DNA of 64,000 nt from Streptomyces bluensis (lineage in GTDB: Bacteria; Actinomycetota; Actinomycetes; Streptomycetales; Streptomycetaceae). The notes under the pieces are model-generated. The model did not search any database and was not told where the DNA came from. It was given only the letters and a program-made list of their open reading frames with translations. The translations under genes and the position numbers were made by a program. The stretch spans positions 248,001 to 312,000 of the forward strand of contig NZ_BMVM01000008.1 in assembly GCF_014650715.1 (NCBI RefSeq). The letters run 5' to 3'. This document shows, piece after piece, positions 8,002 to 16,898 of this stretch; the first letter of the stretch is position 1, and the number at the start of each line of letters is the position of its first letter.

Positions 8002-9540
8002 TCAGTGGGCGACCACCGGGACCTTCAGTTCGTCGTCCGTGGCCTCGTTCGCACCGGAGACCGAGACGCCCGGACGGCCGGCCGTGACGAAGGTGAAGGC
8101 TATCGCCGCCGAGAGGGCCAGGATGCCGACCGCGAACCAGATCGCGTTGGTGTAGCCGTGGACCATGCCCTGCAGCTGAACGATCTGCTGCTGGGACCTG
8201 GAGGCGGCTCCCCCGATGTGGTCCGCGATGTACGCGGTGGTGGCCGAGGCCGCGATGGTGTTCAGCAGGGCCGTGCCGATCGCGCCGCCCACCTGCTGCG
8301 AGGTGTTGACCATCGCGGACGCGACACCCGCGTCACGCGGCTCGACGCCCTGCGTGGCCAGGGACATGGCCGGCATGAACGCCGTACCCATGCCGAGGCC
8401 GAGCAGCACCTGGGCCGGGAGCAACAGGGCCGCGTACGACGAGTCGATCTCCATCCGCGTGAGGAGGAGCATGCCGGTCGCGGCCACCAGGAAGCCGGGC
8501 GCCATCAGCGCACGCGGCGGAACCCGCGTCATCAGCCGGGTGCCGATCTGCGTGGAGCCCACGATCATGCCCGTGATCATCGGCAGGAAGGCGAAGCCGG
8601 TTCTGACCGGTGAGTACCCCTTCACGATCTGCAGGTAGTAGGTGAGGAAGAGGAACAGGCCGAACATCGCGATGACCGCGAGGCCGAGCGAGAGGTAGAC
8701 GCCGCCGCGGTTGCGGTCGGTGATCACGCGGAGCGGCAGCAGCGGCGCCTTGACCCGGGACTCGACGACGACGAAGGCCAGCAGCAGAACGGCCGACGCG
8801 ACGAACATGCCGATCGTCAGCGAGTCGCCCCAGCCGTCGGACTCGGCGCGGGTGAAACCGTAGACGAGGCCCACCAGACCCAGGGTGGACAGCACCACGC
8901 CCGGGACGTCCAGCGACGAGCGGTTGCGGCCGCCCTCGGGCTCACGGACGACGAAGTACGCGCCCGCTGCGGCGGCCGCCGCGAACGGGATGTTGACGAA
9001 GAACGTCCAGCGCCAGTCCAGGTACTCGGTGAGGAAGCCGCCGAGGATCAGCCCGACGGCGCCACCGCCACCGGCGATCGCACCGTAGATACCGAACGCC
9101 TTCGCGCGCTCCCTGGCGTCGGTGAACATCACGGCCAGGAGGGAGAGCGCGGCGGGGGCGAGCAGCGCGCCGAAAACACCCTGGAGGGCACGGGCCCCGA
9201 ACATCGTCGCCCCGTTGGTGGCGGCGCCACCGAGCGCGGACGCCGCGGCGAAGCCGATCAGCCCGACGAGGAAGGCCCGCTTGCGCCCCCAGAGGTCGGC
9301 CATGCGGCCACCGAAGAGGAGCAGACCGCCGAAGGCGAGGGCGTAGGCCGTGACGACCCACTGCCGGTTGCCGTCCGAGATGCCCAGGTCCTCCTGGGCG
9401 GACGGGAGGGCGATGTTCACGATGGTCGCGTCGAGAACGACCATCAACTGCGCGAGCGCGATGAAGACGAGGGCTTTCCAGCGCCCCTCGTCGGGGACCG
9501 GGGCCGGCTTCGCGGCGGCGGCCTGGGCTGTTTCAGACAT
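8002..9540 (-). CDS. MFS drug exporter, DHA2 (EmrB/QacA) type with 14 membrane segments
   Basis: 512 residues, the usual size for the 14-TM DHA2 family of proton-coupled multidrug exporters. Motif D-like LMVVLDATIVNIALPSAQ marks TM1, GRMADLWGRKRAFLVGL is motif A in loop 2-3, and GGAVGLILGGFLTE fits motif C in TM5. Alternating hydrophobic segments continue to the end, followed by a short cytoplasmic tail. The ATG at 9538-9540 gives the usual short N-terminus; a GTG four codons upstream is possible and neither has a strong ribosome-binding site. A TetR gene lies upstream on the same strand about 310 bases away and is the likely regulator. The substrate is unknown. Confidence 0.88.
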   Translation of the reverse strand: MSETAQAAAAKPAPVPDEGRWKALVFIALAQLMVVLDATIVNIALPSAQEDLGISDGNRQWVVTAYALAFGGLLLFGGRMADLWGRKRAFLVGLIGFAAASALGGAATNGATMFGARALQGVFGALLAPAALSLLAVMFTDARERAKAFGIYGAIAGGGGAVGLILGGFLTEYLDWRWTFFVNIPFAAAAAAGAYFVVREPEGGRNRSSLDVPGVVLSTLGLVGLVYGFTRAESDGWGDSLTIGMFVASAVLLLAFVVVESRVKAPLLPLRVITDRNRGGVYLSLGLAVIAMFGLFLFLTYYLQIVKGYSPVRTGFAFLPMITGMIVGSTQIGTRLMTRVPPRALMAPGFLVAATGMLLLTRMEIDSSYAALLLPAQVLLGLGMGTAFMPAMSLATQGVEPRDAGVASAMVNTSQQVGGAIGTALLNTIAASATTAYIADHIGGAASRSQQQIVQLQGMVHGYTNAIWFAVGILALSAAIAFTFVTAGRPGVSVSGANEATDDELKVPVVAH

Positions 9541-9851
9541 GGAGGTACCCACTTCGGGACTTCGTCGTAACGGAAAAAGGTGCGGGAGGTGTGCAGGAGT
9601 GTGTGAAAGGCCTGCGGTGGAACGGCAGGCGCGCGAGGGAGCCGGCGCGTCGGAGCTGACGTCGTCGTCAGTGAGGGCCGGAAGCTTGGCGTGCTAGGTG
9701 TTTTTGGTGTTACTGGTCACCAGACGCGCTTGGCGTGCTTGGTGTGCTTGGTGTGCTTGGTGTGCTCTATGGGTTCTGTGTGCTTGGTGACCCGGTCAGT
9801 GGTGACCCCGGCAGCGCCCAGAACTAATCGGTCAGGACCGGTAGGTCGCGG
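9541..9851. promoter_or_regulatory. Regulatory gap between MFS and TetR genes, with palindrome and 9-bp repeats
   Basis: This 311-base gap holds the perfect palindrome CTGGTCACCAG (9713-9723), a candidate TetR-family operator. Right of it are four 9-base tandem units GCTTGG(C/T)GT at 9728-9763, with a degenerate extension to about 9790. Motifs GGTGACC recur near 9786 and 9800. No gene is visible. Confidence 0.5.
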
Positions 9852-10496
9852 TCAGGTCTGGCGCAGATCCTCCATGGTCGCCGACGCCCCCGGCAGCTCG
9901 GACCGGGCCGGAGCCCGCAGTCCGTCCAGGAACAGTTGCAGATGGCGGTGGACGAAGCGGTCGGCGCTGAGGCACCCGGTGCCGGCCGGAGGACGGCTGA
10001 GCTGGGCGAGCGCGACCATCAGATCACCCACACCCACGTCCGGTCGGAGCTGCCCGGCTGCCCGGGCCCGCTCCATGAGCGCCTCGACCAGTTCCTCGAC
10101 CCGTTCGCGTGCAGCCTCCAGATCCGGGTGGTGCTCGCCGAAACCGGCGGAGATCATCGGGCAGAGCGCGCTGATGCGCTCCTCGGCGGAAACATGCACG
10201 AAGCGGGACAGCGCCTCGAACGCGTCACCCGTCTCGGCGAGCGCGAGCTCCGCCGCCTCGGCCGTACGGCCCATGACCGAGCAGACGACCTCGCGTACGA
10301 GTGCCTGCCGGTCGGGGAAGTTGCGGTACACCGTGGCGTTGCCGACACCGGCCCGGCGGGCGATCTCGTCCAGCGGCACCTCGGGGCCGCCCTCGACGAG
10401 CATCTCCCGGGCGGCGTTGACGATCCGCTCCCGGTTGCGCAGGGCGTCGGCCCGCGGGCGGGACACCTTGCGCTCTACGGGGGTGGCGGTCTGCAC
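9852..10496 (-). CDS. TetR-family transcriptional regulator
   Basis: 214 residues. The N-terminal HTH is clear: NRERIVNAAREMLVEGG, then VPLDEIARRAGVGNATVYRNFPDRQALVREV, the classic TetR/AcrR helix-turn-helix. The C-terminal ligand domain is all helical with VGVGDLMVALAQLSRPP. I chose the GTG at 10494-10496 because AAGGAG lies 7 bases before it; the longer frame from 10565 has no such site. It is placed upstream of the MFS exporter on the same strand, which suggests it represses that pump and is released by an exported compound. A palindrome in the gap between them is a candidate operator. Confidence 0.86.
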   Translation of the reverse strand: MQTATPVERKVSRPRADALRNRERIVNAAREMLVEGGPEVPLDEIARRAGVGNATVYRNFPDRQALVREVVCSVMGRTAEAAELALAETGDAFEALSRFVHVSAEERISALCPMISAGFGEHHPDLEAARERVEELVEALMERARAAGQLRPDVGVGDLMVALAQLSRPPAGTGCLSADRFVHRHLQLFLDGLRAPARSELPGASATMEDLRQT

Positions 10497-10753
10497 GGCG
10501 TACTCCTTGGTGAGGTTCTCGCGATCCGGGGGGCGTTTCCCCGTTTCGTTCGGACACATGACCAAACGGGGAAACCGTCCCCGGTTATTTCACCCTCAGC
10601 CACGCATTTCATGTGACCCCCGTCACACCCCTTCCGGTCAGAAAGCACACGATCGGCCTGCTCCAACGCGCGATCGGGCGACCCCGGACACAGGGTGATC
10701 GGAAGGGTGCAGCCCGAGACCGGCGCGGCTGCCGTGGAGCGAAAGGTCCCTGC

Positions 10754-12334
10754 ATGCAGCCGACCAGCCGCCGCGCACGCTCCGCCCTTCCACGCAGAGG
10801 CCGTCGCACTCCAGCCGGTCACACACAGGCCGATCACATACAGGCCGACCACGAACAGGCCGACCCCGAGCAGGCCGACCTCGAGCAGGCCGACCTCGAA
10901 CAGGCCGCCCCCGAACAGGCAGGCCACCTCCGCTCCCGTCGCACACTCCCTGAGCGCGTACGCCCTGGACGCATACGTTCTGAGCGCAAACGCCCTGATC
11001 GCAAGGGCCCCGATCGCAAGGGCTCCGATCACAAGGGGCCCGATCGCATACGCCCTGGACGCATACGCCCTCAAGGCCGCCCGCGTCGCCTCGCCGCGCT
11101 CGCCTCCGTCACGGCCCTCACCCTCGCCGTCAGCACGTCCGCGGGCGCCGGGCACCTGAGACCGGACCCCACGACCGCTGCCGGCTCCACCTCGCTGGCC
11201 CGCCGCGCGTCGCTCAGCCCCTGCATGATCAGCGGCCCGTCCTCCGTACAGATGTCGGAGGGCATCCCGACCGGACCCGGCTACTCCCGGTCCACGGGCA
11301 CGGTCCGTGCCCTCAACCTGATGATCGACTTCTCGGACGCTCCCGGCGAGGGCAGCGCGCTGGAGCGCCTCGCGGAGTTCGCCCCGCAGACCCGCGCGTG
11401 GTTCGCCACCAGTTCGTACGGCAAGCTCGACTATCGCCCCGAGGCCCCGATCGGCGACTGGCTGCGCATGCCGAAGTCGTTCAAGGAGTACGGCATAGAG
11501 CGCGGTGCCCCCTTCGACCCCGGCTACCGCAAACTGGTCGAGGACCTCGTGACCAAGGCCGACCCGCGCGTGGACTTCCGCAAGTACGACCTCGTGAACG
11601 TGCTGGTCACCCCCAACGCGGGCCCCTCCGCCCTGGACACCGTCCTGTCGGTGACCTTCGCCGGCAACCACGAGGCACCCGTCGCCGACGGCGTCCCCAT
11701 CGCCAACGCGTCCTTCGTCTACAGCCGCCAGGACGACGGCTCCGGCAGGTACGCGGAGACCGGTTACCGCGTGCTCCCGCACGAGAACGGCCACGTCTTC
11801 GGGCTGCCCGACCTCTACACCCACGAGGGCGGGGGCGCGGTCGGGCACTGGGACATCATGAGCGAGGACTGGGGCGCCGACAACGACCTGCTCGGCTGGC
11901 ACAAGTGGAAGCTGGGCTGGCTGGACGACAGCCAGGTGCGCTGCGCGACCACGCCCGGCAGCACCGAGTACACGCTCACCCCGCTACCCCGTCCCGGCGG
12001 CGGCCCCAAGCTGGTCTTCGTGCCCCTGGACTCCCGCTCCGGGTACGCGATCGAGCTGCGGGTCCGCGGCGGCAACGACGCGGTCGTGTGCCGTCCCGGC
12101 ATCCTCGTCTACAAGGTCGACGCGACTGTCGACACGGGCGGCGGGCCGGTGCGGGTGTTCGACTCCCGGCGCGACAGCGGCGGCTGCACCAACAGCCCCA
12201 ACGTCCACGCGGAACTGTCCGACGCGACGTTCGTTCCCGGCGAGTCCTTCCGCGATCCACGCTCGGGAGTCGAGGTCAAGGTCCTGGCGACCGATCCGGA
12301 GGGGAACCACCGGGTGCGGGTGACACAGCGGTAG
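10754..12334 (+). CDS. Secreted M6-type metalloprotease with repeat-expanded N-terminus
   Basis: 526 residues. The catalytic zinc motif is HENGH in RVLPHENGHVFGLPDLY, followed by GHWDIMS, both typical of M6 (immune inhibitor A-like) proteases; GTVRALNLMIDFSD opens the domain. A hydrophobic stretch LAALASVTALTLAVSTSAGA looks like a signal peptide core ending in A-x-A, but it comes only after about 108 residues. The preceding segment is built from pentapeptides of the type EQAD- and then R-basic pentapeptides, encoded by two 15-bp arrays. No in-frame ATG or GTG is available between the arrays and the signal peptide, so the long N-terminus appears forced unless the start codon is unusual. The ATG at 10754 has GAAAGG upstream. 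A hairpin follows the gene at 12375-12395. Confidence 0.8.
   Translation: MQPTSRRARSALPRRGRRTPAGHTQADHIQADHEQADPEQADLEQADLEQAAPEQAGHLRSRRTLPERVRPGRIRSERKRPDRKGPDRKGSDHKGPDRIRPGRIRPQGRPRRLAALASVTALTLAVSTSAGAGHLRPDPTTAAGSTSLARRASLSPCMISGPSSVQMSEGIPTGPGYSRSTGTVRALNLMIDFSDAPGEGSALERLAEFAPQTRAWFATSSYGKLDYRPEAPIGDWLRMPKSFKEYGIERGAPFDPGYRKLVEDLVTKADPRVDFRKYDLVNVLVTPNAGPSALDTVLSVTFAGNHEAPVADGVPIANASFVYSRQDDGSGRYAETGYRVLPHENGHVFGLPDLYTHEGGGAVGHWDIMSEDWGADNDLLGWHKWKLGWLDDSQVRCATTPGSTEYTLTPLPRPGGGPKLVFVPLDSRSGYAIELRVRGGNDAVVCRPGILVYKVDATVDTGGGPVRVFDSRRDSGGCTNSPNVHAELSDATFVPGESFRDPRSGVEVKVLATDPEGNHRVRVTQR
10820..11071 (+). repeat. Two arrays of 15-bp tandem repeats inside the M6 protease gene
   Basis: Array 1 (10820-10924) has seven 15-base units of the form CTCGAGCAGGCCGAC, giving pentapeptides like EQADL. 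Array 2 (10952-11071) has eight 15-base units alternating GATCGCAAGGGCCCC and GGACGCATACGCCCT types, giving basic pentapeptides. Both are in frame with the gene, so gain or loss of a unit keeps the reading frame. Confidence 0.85.
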
Positions 12335-12374
12335 GGCCCATGGCCCACCGGTGCGCCCGGGGATGCGAGAGGCC

Positions 12375-12395
12375 GGTGGTCTGGTCGAGACCACC
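12375..12395 (+). terminator. Hairpin downstream of the M6 protease gene
   Basis: GGTGGTCT and AGACCACC form an 8-bp stem around a 5-base loop, followed by AGTTTGG. It is 40 bases after the stop codon. The U-tract is weak. Confidence 0.5.
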
Positions 12396-12639
12396 AGTTT
12401 GGTGAGCAGCAGGAGGACGACACCGGCCTCGGGCACCATCCGCAGGAACCCGTACTACCCGGTCGAGGTGCCATCGTGCCCGAAGCCCGGGGTACCGGGC
12501 CAGCCATGCAGGGCCCACCCAGCTTCCACCCAGCCGCCACCCGTCCGCGCTGACCGTCCGATGCCCAACTGAGGCGACCACCCCATCCCTCCATCCGCTA
12601 CGCTGTCTCCGACCGGCCGCCACACCGCAGCCGCACCCC
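12396..12639. other. Gene-free stretch before tRNA-Arg
   Basis: No coding feature recognised. It should carry the tRNA promoter, but I cannot point to clear -35 and -10 boxes. Confidence 0.4.
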
Positions 12640-12712
12640 GCCTTCGTAGCTCAGGGGATAGAGCACCGCTCTCCTAAAGCGGGTGTCGCAGGTTCGAATC
12701 CTGCCGGGGGCA
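12640..12712 (+). tRNA. tRNA-Arg (anticodon CCT)
   Basis: A full cloverleaf can be drawn. The acceptor stem GCCTTCG pairs with CGGGGGC with two G-U pairs, and the D arm contains AGCTCAGGGGATAGAGC. The anticodon stem CCGCT/AGCGG encloses CTCCTAA with anticodon CCT, and the T arm is GCAGG-TTCGAAT-CCTGC. The discriminator is A and CCA follows in the DNA (12713-12715). A tyrosine integrase gene points toward its 3' end, so this is the likely attachment site. Confidence 0.96.
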
Positions 12713-12719
12713 CCAGCCA

Positions 12720-12753
12720 AAAGGCCCCGGACCGATCTTGGTCCGGGGCCTTT
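12720..12753. terminator. Bidirectional terminator between tRNA-Arg and int
   Basis: AAAGGCCCCGGACC and GGTCCGGGGCCTTT form a perfect 14-bp stem around GATCTT, with A and T runs at the two feet. It serves the tRNA on one side and the convergent integrase gene on the other. Confidence 0.85.
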
Positions 12754-12783
12754 GACATCTACTTCTGACATCAACGAGCACGG

Positions 12784-13935
12784 TCACTGACGACCGGGGG
12801 GCCTCCTGAGCAGGCGGTCCATGTAGCTCATGGCTTCGCGCTGCGTGTCCTGGACGACGTGGGTGTACACGTCCATCGTGATGCTGATCTGGCTGTGCCC
12901 GAGGATCTCCATCACTACACGGGGCGCGACTCCGGCCGCCGTGAGGAGGGTGGCGGTGCCGTGCCGGGCATCGTGCAGCCGGATGACGCGGAGGCCGGCG
13001 GACTGGGCGACCCGGGTGAACGAGCGGTAGAGGTTGCGCGGCTCGACCGGGCGGCCGGTGCGGGTGGTGAAGACGTATGCCGACTCCTGCCACCGCTCCC
13101 CCGCCTTGGCTCGGGCAGCCGCCTGCCGCATCCGGTGCCAGCGCAGGGGTGCGATGCAGAGCGCGGGCAGAGGAACGGCACGACGGCGGCGACTCTTGGG
13201 ATCATCGTCGTACAGGACGCCACGGCGCCGCTGGATCTGCTGGCCGACGTAGAGGACGCGGTTGTCGAGGTCGACGTCCGACCACCGGAGTCCGACGATC
13301 TCTCCTCGGCGCAGACCCATCGCGATGGCGAGCACGAAGGCCGCGTAAAGCGGGTCCTTGCGGGAGGCGGCGAGAAAGTCGAGGGTCTCGTCCAGCGTCC
13401 AGGGCTTGAGTTCTCGGTTGTCGGTGCGGGGCGGCTCGACGAGCTTCGCCACGTTGCGCGTGATCAGTTCCTCGCGGCAGGCGGAGGAGAGCGCCGAGCG
13501 CAGAACTCGATGTGATTCCTTGGCAGTTGCTGCGGTGCTCTCCTTCTCCAGTCGGACGAGGAAGCGGCGGACGTCGGCGACGCCGAGGGATTCCAACCGC
13601 TTCGCGCCGAGCCAGGGCACCAGGTAGAGCCGAACGTGTGCCTCGTACTTGTCGAAGGTGCTGAGCTTCCGCCGGGGCTTGATGACGTTGTCCAGCCAGT
13701 ACGGCAGCCCCTCGGCGAGCTTGGCCGAGCGGGTAGGCACGGGCACGCCCTGGTCCACCTTGTCGAGCAGTTCCCGGCGCTTGGCGTCGCACTCGGCCCA
13801 GGTCTTGCCGTAGGCGAACTTACGGGCGCGGGTCCCGTCCGGCTGGAGAACGTAGACCGCGCACTGATAGCGGCCGTCCTTGCGCTTGGTGATGGTGCCA
13901 GCGCCGTTGGGGTTCCGCTTGCGTTGCTGGGCCAT
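12784..13935 (-). CDS. int: Tyrosine-type site-specific integrase of an AICE/pSAM2-like element
   Basis: 383 residues. It catalyses integration and excision between attP and a tRNA attB site. The N-terminal arm-binding segment (NGAGTITKRKDGRYQCAVYV) is followed by a core-binding SAM-like domain. The catalytic domain shows the first Arg in AMGLRRGEIVGLRW, HDARHGTATLL with the H-x-x-R pair, GHSQISITMDVYTHV with the late His and the nucleophilic Tyr. It looks intact. The ATG at 13933-13935 overlaps the TGA of xis. The gene ends 30 bases from the tRNA-Arg terminator, the usual geometry for an element integrated in that tRNA gene. Confidence 0.92.
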   Translation of the reverse strand: MAQQRKRNPNGAGTITKRKDGRYQCAVYVLQPDGTRARKFAYGKTWAECDAKRRELLDKVDQGVPVPTRSAKLAEGLPYWLDNVIKPRRKLSTFDKYEAHVRLYLVPWLGAKRLESLGVADVRRFLVRLEKESTAATAKESHRVLRSALSSACREELITRNVAKLVEPPRTDNRELKPWTLDETLDFLAASRKDPLYAAFVLAIAMGLRRGEIVGLRWSDVDLDNRVLYVGQQIQRRRGVLYDDDPKSRRRRAVPLPALCIAPLRWHRMRQAAARAKAGERWQESAYVFTTRTGRPVEPRNLYRSFTRVAQSAGLRVIRLHDARHGTATLLTAAGVAPRVVMEILGHSQISITMDVYTHVVQDTQREAMSYMDRLLRRPPGRQ

Positions 13936-14117
13936 CAGGCAGCCGCCTCCAGTTCGTTGGTGATGTATTCGCGGACGGCACGCGCCGGAATGCGACGGCA
14001 CCGGCCGATGGTGAGCGAGGGCAGGCGACGCGAGCGGATCAGGTCGTAGACCGTGGACCGGCCGAGCTTCAGCCGCTCCATCACGTCGGGCACCGTCAAC
14101 AGCTCGTCATCAGGCAT
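13935..14117 (-). CDS. xis: Excisionase / MerR-like HTH protein (Xis)
   Basis: 60 residues. It is a single winged HTH of the excisionase (DNA-binding domain, excisionase family) type: LTVPDVMERLKLGRSTVYDL, then RRLPSLTIGRCRRIPARAV. Xis binds near the att sites and steers Int toward excision. The start at 14115-14117 has AGGGGAG upstream and lies within the end of the repSA frame. Its TGA overlaps the int ATG, so repSA, xis and int form one operon, as in pSAM2. Confidence 0.88.
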   Translation of the reverse strand: MPDDELLTVPDVMERLKLGRSTVYDLIRSRRLPSLTIGRCRRIPARAVREYITNELEAAA

Positions 14118-14822
14118 GGGTGGGCTCCCCTTCCGTTCCGGGGGCGGGTTCGACGGATGCGGCAAGCCAGGCTTCGGTGTCGGACAGACCGGTTCCGGCG
14201 AAGACCCAGTGGGCGAGGACGTACGTCGTGTCGGCCTCTCGCTCGGGCAGTGCAGCAGCGGCTTGTGCGCGGCGCCATTCGGAGCGGGCGTCGCGAAGGG
14301 CGCCGAGGGTGGTGGAGTAGCGGCGGGACTTGGTGGAGAAGTGGCCTCGGAAGCCGAGCATGTGGGCCCGGGCTCGGAGCCGGAGCTCTTCAAGTTCCTT
14401 GCGTGCGCCGAGCGTCCACGCGGTGCGGATGAGGCGGCGGGCGTGGTCGCTGATGTCGAGCTGGGCCAGCTCGGCGACGAACTTCAGCGGCCGGTCGAGA
14501 GCTCCCGTGGCAGTTTCGGCGCCCTTGGTGGCGTACTTGGCGATGTAGGCGGCGACGGCGCGTTCGGTGAGCTCCTGGCCGTCGTTGAAGTCGGCGGAGC
14601 GGATGGTGCGTACGTCGAGTTGGCGGCCGAAGGCGAAGGTGTGGGCGCGTCCGTCTATGACCGGGCCGTCTACGCGGACCTTGGCGGCAGCCGCCTCGAT
14701 GGCGTCGGTGAGCAACTCGGCAGTGGCCCACGCCGGGGGCGGGGTGTCGCCACCACTGGGACCGTCAAGGCGATGACGGCGTGGAAGTGTACGGCGCCGC
14801 GCTTTTGGTACTCGGCCGGGCA
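14110..14822 (-). pseudogene. repSA: Replication initiator RepSA, frameshifted and 5'-truncated remnant
   Basis: In one frame the sequence EYQKRGAVHFHAVIAL (about 14768-14813) matches the conserved RepSA core with its H-x-H motif. The expected continuation RLDGPSGGDTPPP is in a different frame, and a single missing base near 14768 would restore it. From there the frame is open to 14110 and reads as the RepSA C-terminal half (ELTERAVAAYIAKYATKGAE, GFRGHFSTKSRRYSTTLGAL). The N-terminal half upstream of EYQKRG is not recognisable. The element therefore probably cannot replicate autonomously through this gene. The tail still overlaps xis. Confidence 0.85.
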
Positions 14823-15462
14823 GGAACTGCCCATCACAATCCGTCCCGAGTCGGCTGACGAACTCGACTGGCTGGACCCGTACTTGGACGGGAGGGCGGG
14901 AACGCTCGCAGTGGTGCTCCACGGCAATGGCGTGAACGCCGAGAGCCAGCACGTCGACTGGTGCAACCCGGCCGGCCGCCGCCTCGGAGTCCCAAGCTCC
15001 GCGTCGGCGGCGCCGACTACTTGTTGTGGATCAAGGCGCCTGGGGACTCGGACGGATCCTGCGGAGTCGGCATGGGCATCCCGGCCGGAAGGTTCTCTCC
15101 ATACTTGGCGGAGCGGCGGATCGACGGCTGGTAGCGACTGCGAGACGGATGCCCCCATTTGTCCGGGCATTACTGCCGGGCCCTACCCGGAATCCTCCAG
15201 TCGCCGCGAAATGGCTTGAACCCCTGCCCACTATCTCCCCTGACTGATCTTTCGCAGGTGAGATGAATGCCGCTGCAATCGGAATATGACATTCGAGGCA
15301 AGTGTGACCGAATCTCGCCTCCGTTGATCGAGCAAGTGCACTCTTGCACTCTTCTGCGCCTTCCACCCGCGTTGTTAGCGTTCCTGCGCTGGTGCTCATC
15401 TCGGGCACTTCAGTCACTTACGTCCCCCCTCGCATGTCCAAACGACTACAAGGAGAGGACCG
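14823..15462. other. Eroded interior of the integrated element
   Basis: Upstream of the RepSA fragment I see only short open pieces. One minus-strand piece ends at the TAG at 15017-15019 and reads YGENLPAGMPMPTPQDPS near its end, which looks like a genuine protein tail I cannot name. The rest, to the serine protease gene, has no recognisable gene. AGTGCACTCTTGCACT (about 15333-15348) is a small inverted repeat in the probable promoter region of the protease. Confidence 0.4.
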
Positions 15463-16461
15463 TTGACGCGCCTTTCACCGATCCGCCGTTTACGAAGATC
15501 CCACCCACTGGCCGTGAGCCTGGTGATACTCCTCGGCAGTCTCGTGGCTGTACCGTCCCAGGCGGTCGCCCATGCCGCTGAGACGCCGCCTGCCGCGGCC
15601 GCGAGCGCAGAAGAAGAAGAGGGAGCAACCGACCTCGCCGTGGGTGTCACCTCGTCCGGCGAGGTGCTGGAGGCACCCCGTGGTACGCCGACCGCTACCA
15701 CGGAGACGATCGAGCCCTACACGGGATCCGGCGACATAACGGATGCCGGCCCCAATGTCTCCTTCGAACCCGCGCCCGAGGACGCATCGACCGGCGGCGG
15801 CGATGTGTCCACCGACTCTGTCATCGGAGCTGACAACCGGACCCGCATCACAGCGACGACATCCCATCCCAGCCGAACCATCGTCTACCTGACCTCAAGT
15901 GATGCCAGGTGCACGGGTTTCCTGGTCTCCAAGGACACCGTCGTCACGGCTGGTCACTGCGTACACCCAGGCGGCACCGGCAGCACATCCGATTTCTACA
16001 ACAACTTCCGTGCCTACCCGGGCAAGAACGGCAGCACCAATCCCTACGGGAGCTGCGGCTGGACCCAGGTGTGGACGGACACCGCCTGGATCAATGACGA
16101 GAGCGAGGCCCACGACTGGGGCGTCATCAAGCTCAACTGCAGCATCGGCAACACCGTTGGATGGCTCGGCTACCGCTGGCAGAGCGCCTCACTCAACGGG
16201 ACCTCCGTGACGGTCCGTGGCTATCCGGACGACAAGGCATATGCCACCTTGTGGACGCACAGCGGGTCCATCCAGTACTCGTACACCCACGTCCTCGGGT
16301 ACGCCATTGACACCGGCGCCGGCCAAAGCGGCTCCCCCGCCTACGACGCCAACCTCTACGCTGTCGGCATTCACGTGCGCGGGGCCGGCGGATCGATTGC
16401 TTACAACCAGGCCAAACGCATCACGGAAAGCCTGTTCAACATCATCCAAGGCATCACCTGA
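15463..16461 (+). CDS. Secreted V8-like (glutamyl-endopeptidase-type) serine protease
   Basis: 332 residues. The N-terminus has RRLRRSH, then a hydrophobic core LAVSLVILLGSLVAV and A-x-A sites, a signal peptide. An acidic propeptide-like segment follows to about residue 125. The chymotrypsin-fold catalytic triad is visible: His165 in VTAGHC, Asp218 in AHDWGVIKL and Ser289 in GAGQSGSP. Cysteines at CTGF and GHC suggest the usual disulfide. The start is TTG at 15463, chosen because AAGGAGAGG sits a few bases upstream. A lipoprotein gene follows after 11 bases and may be co-transcribed. Its role is presumably extracellular protein degradation. Confidence 0.88.
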   Translation: MTRLSPIRRLRRSHPLAVSLVILLGSLVAVPSQAVAHAAETPPAAAASAEEEEGATDLAVGVTSSGEVLEAPRGTPTATTETIEPYTGSGDITDAGPNVSFEPAPEDASTGGGDVSTDSVIGADNRTRITATTSHPSRTIVYLTSSDARCTGFLVSKDTVVTAGHCVHPGGTGSTSDFYNNFRAYPGKNGSTNPYGSCGWTQVWTDTAWINDESEAHDWGVIKLNCSIGNTVGWLGYRWQSASLNGTSVTVRGYPDDKAYATLWTHSGSIQYSYTHVLGYAIDTGAGQSGSPAYDANLYAVGIHVRGAGGSIAYNQAKRITESLFNIIQGIT

Positions 16462-16472
16462 CGCGGAGACAT

Positions 16473-16865
16473 ATGAGAGCCATCCGCCAAACCCTCCTGA
16501 CCGGCGTCGTGGTCGCGGCGCTCGCCGCATGCGGTTCGTCAAGCGGTGACGGCCGGGACGGAGGCAGCACCCACGGCACCGTCTCCGGCAGAGTGCGCGC
16601 CCCTGACGGCACAGGGGTGCCCGGCTGTCCGGTCCTTCCCAAACTCGTCGAGGGCGATGTGGGCGTACCAGAGAAGAGCATTGTCACCAAGGAGGACGGC
16701 TCCTACACCTGGACCCTGCCCCCAGGCACCTACGACTTCACGGTCGTATGCGAGACCGAACGGGATCCCGCGGTACCGGATGAATACGGCGGACTCAAAG
16801 CGAACGCCTCAAAGGTGAAGGTCGCCTCCGGCGAAACGAGAACCCTGGACTTCGACCTGTCCTGA
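16473..16865 (+). CDS. Lipoprotein with carboxypeptidase-regulatory-like (beta-sandwich) domain
   Basis: 130 residues. The N-terminus MRAIRQTLLTGVVVAALAACGSS is a lipoprotein signal with lipobox LAAC, so the mature protein should be lipid-anchored outside the membrane. The remainder shows GTVSGRVRAPDGTGVPGC, then SIVTKEDGSYTWTLPPGTYD, the signature of CarboxypepD_reg-like or Cna-B-like beta-sandwich folds, with a final strand TRTLDFDLS. It starts 11 bases after the serine protease gene, so the two are probably one operon. It may help hold or present the protease, which is inference only. Confidence 0.8.
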   Translation: MRAIRQTLLTGVVVAALAACGSSSGDGRDGGSTHGTVSGRVRAPDGTGVPGCPVLPKLVEGDVGVPEKSIVTKEDGSYTWTLPPGTYDFTVVCETERDPAVPDEYGGLKANASKVKVASGETRTLDFDLS

Positions 16866-16898
16866 GCCGGTGACCTCTTGCTCGTAGGGCCGCTCGTA

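Noticed and set aside
10475..11902. Long minus-strand frame opposite the M6 protease gene
   Set aside because: It spans the two 15-bp arrays and is open because of them. It has no start signal or family resemblance.
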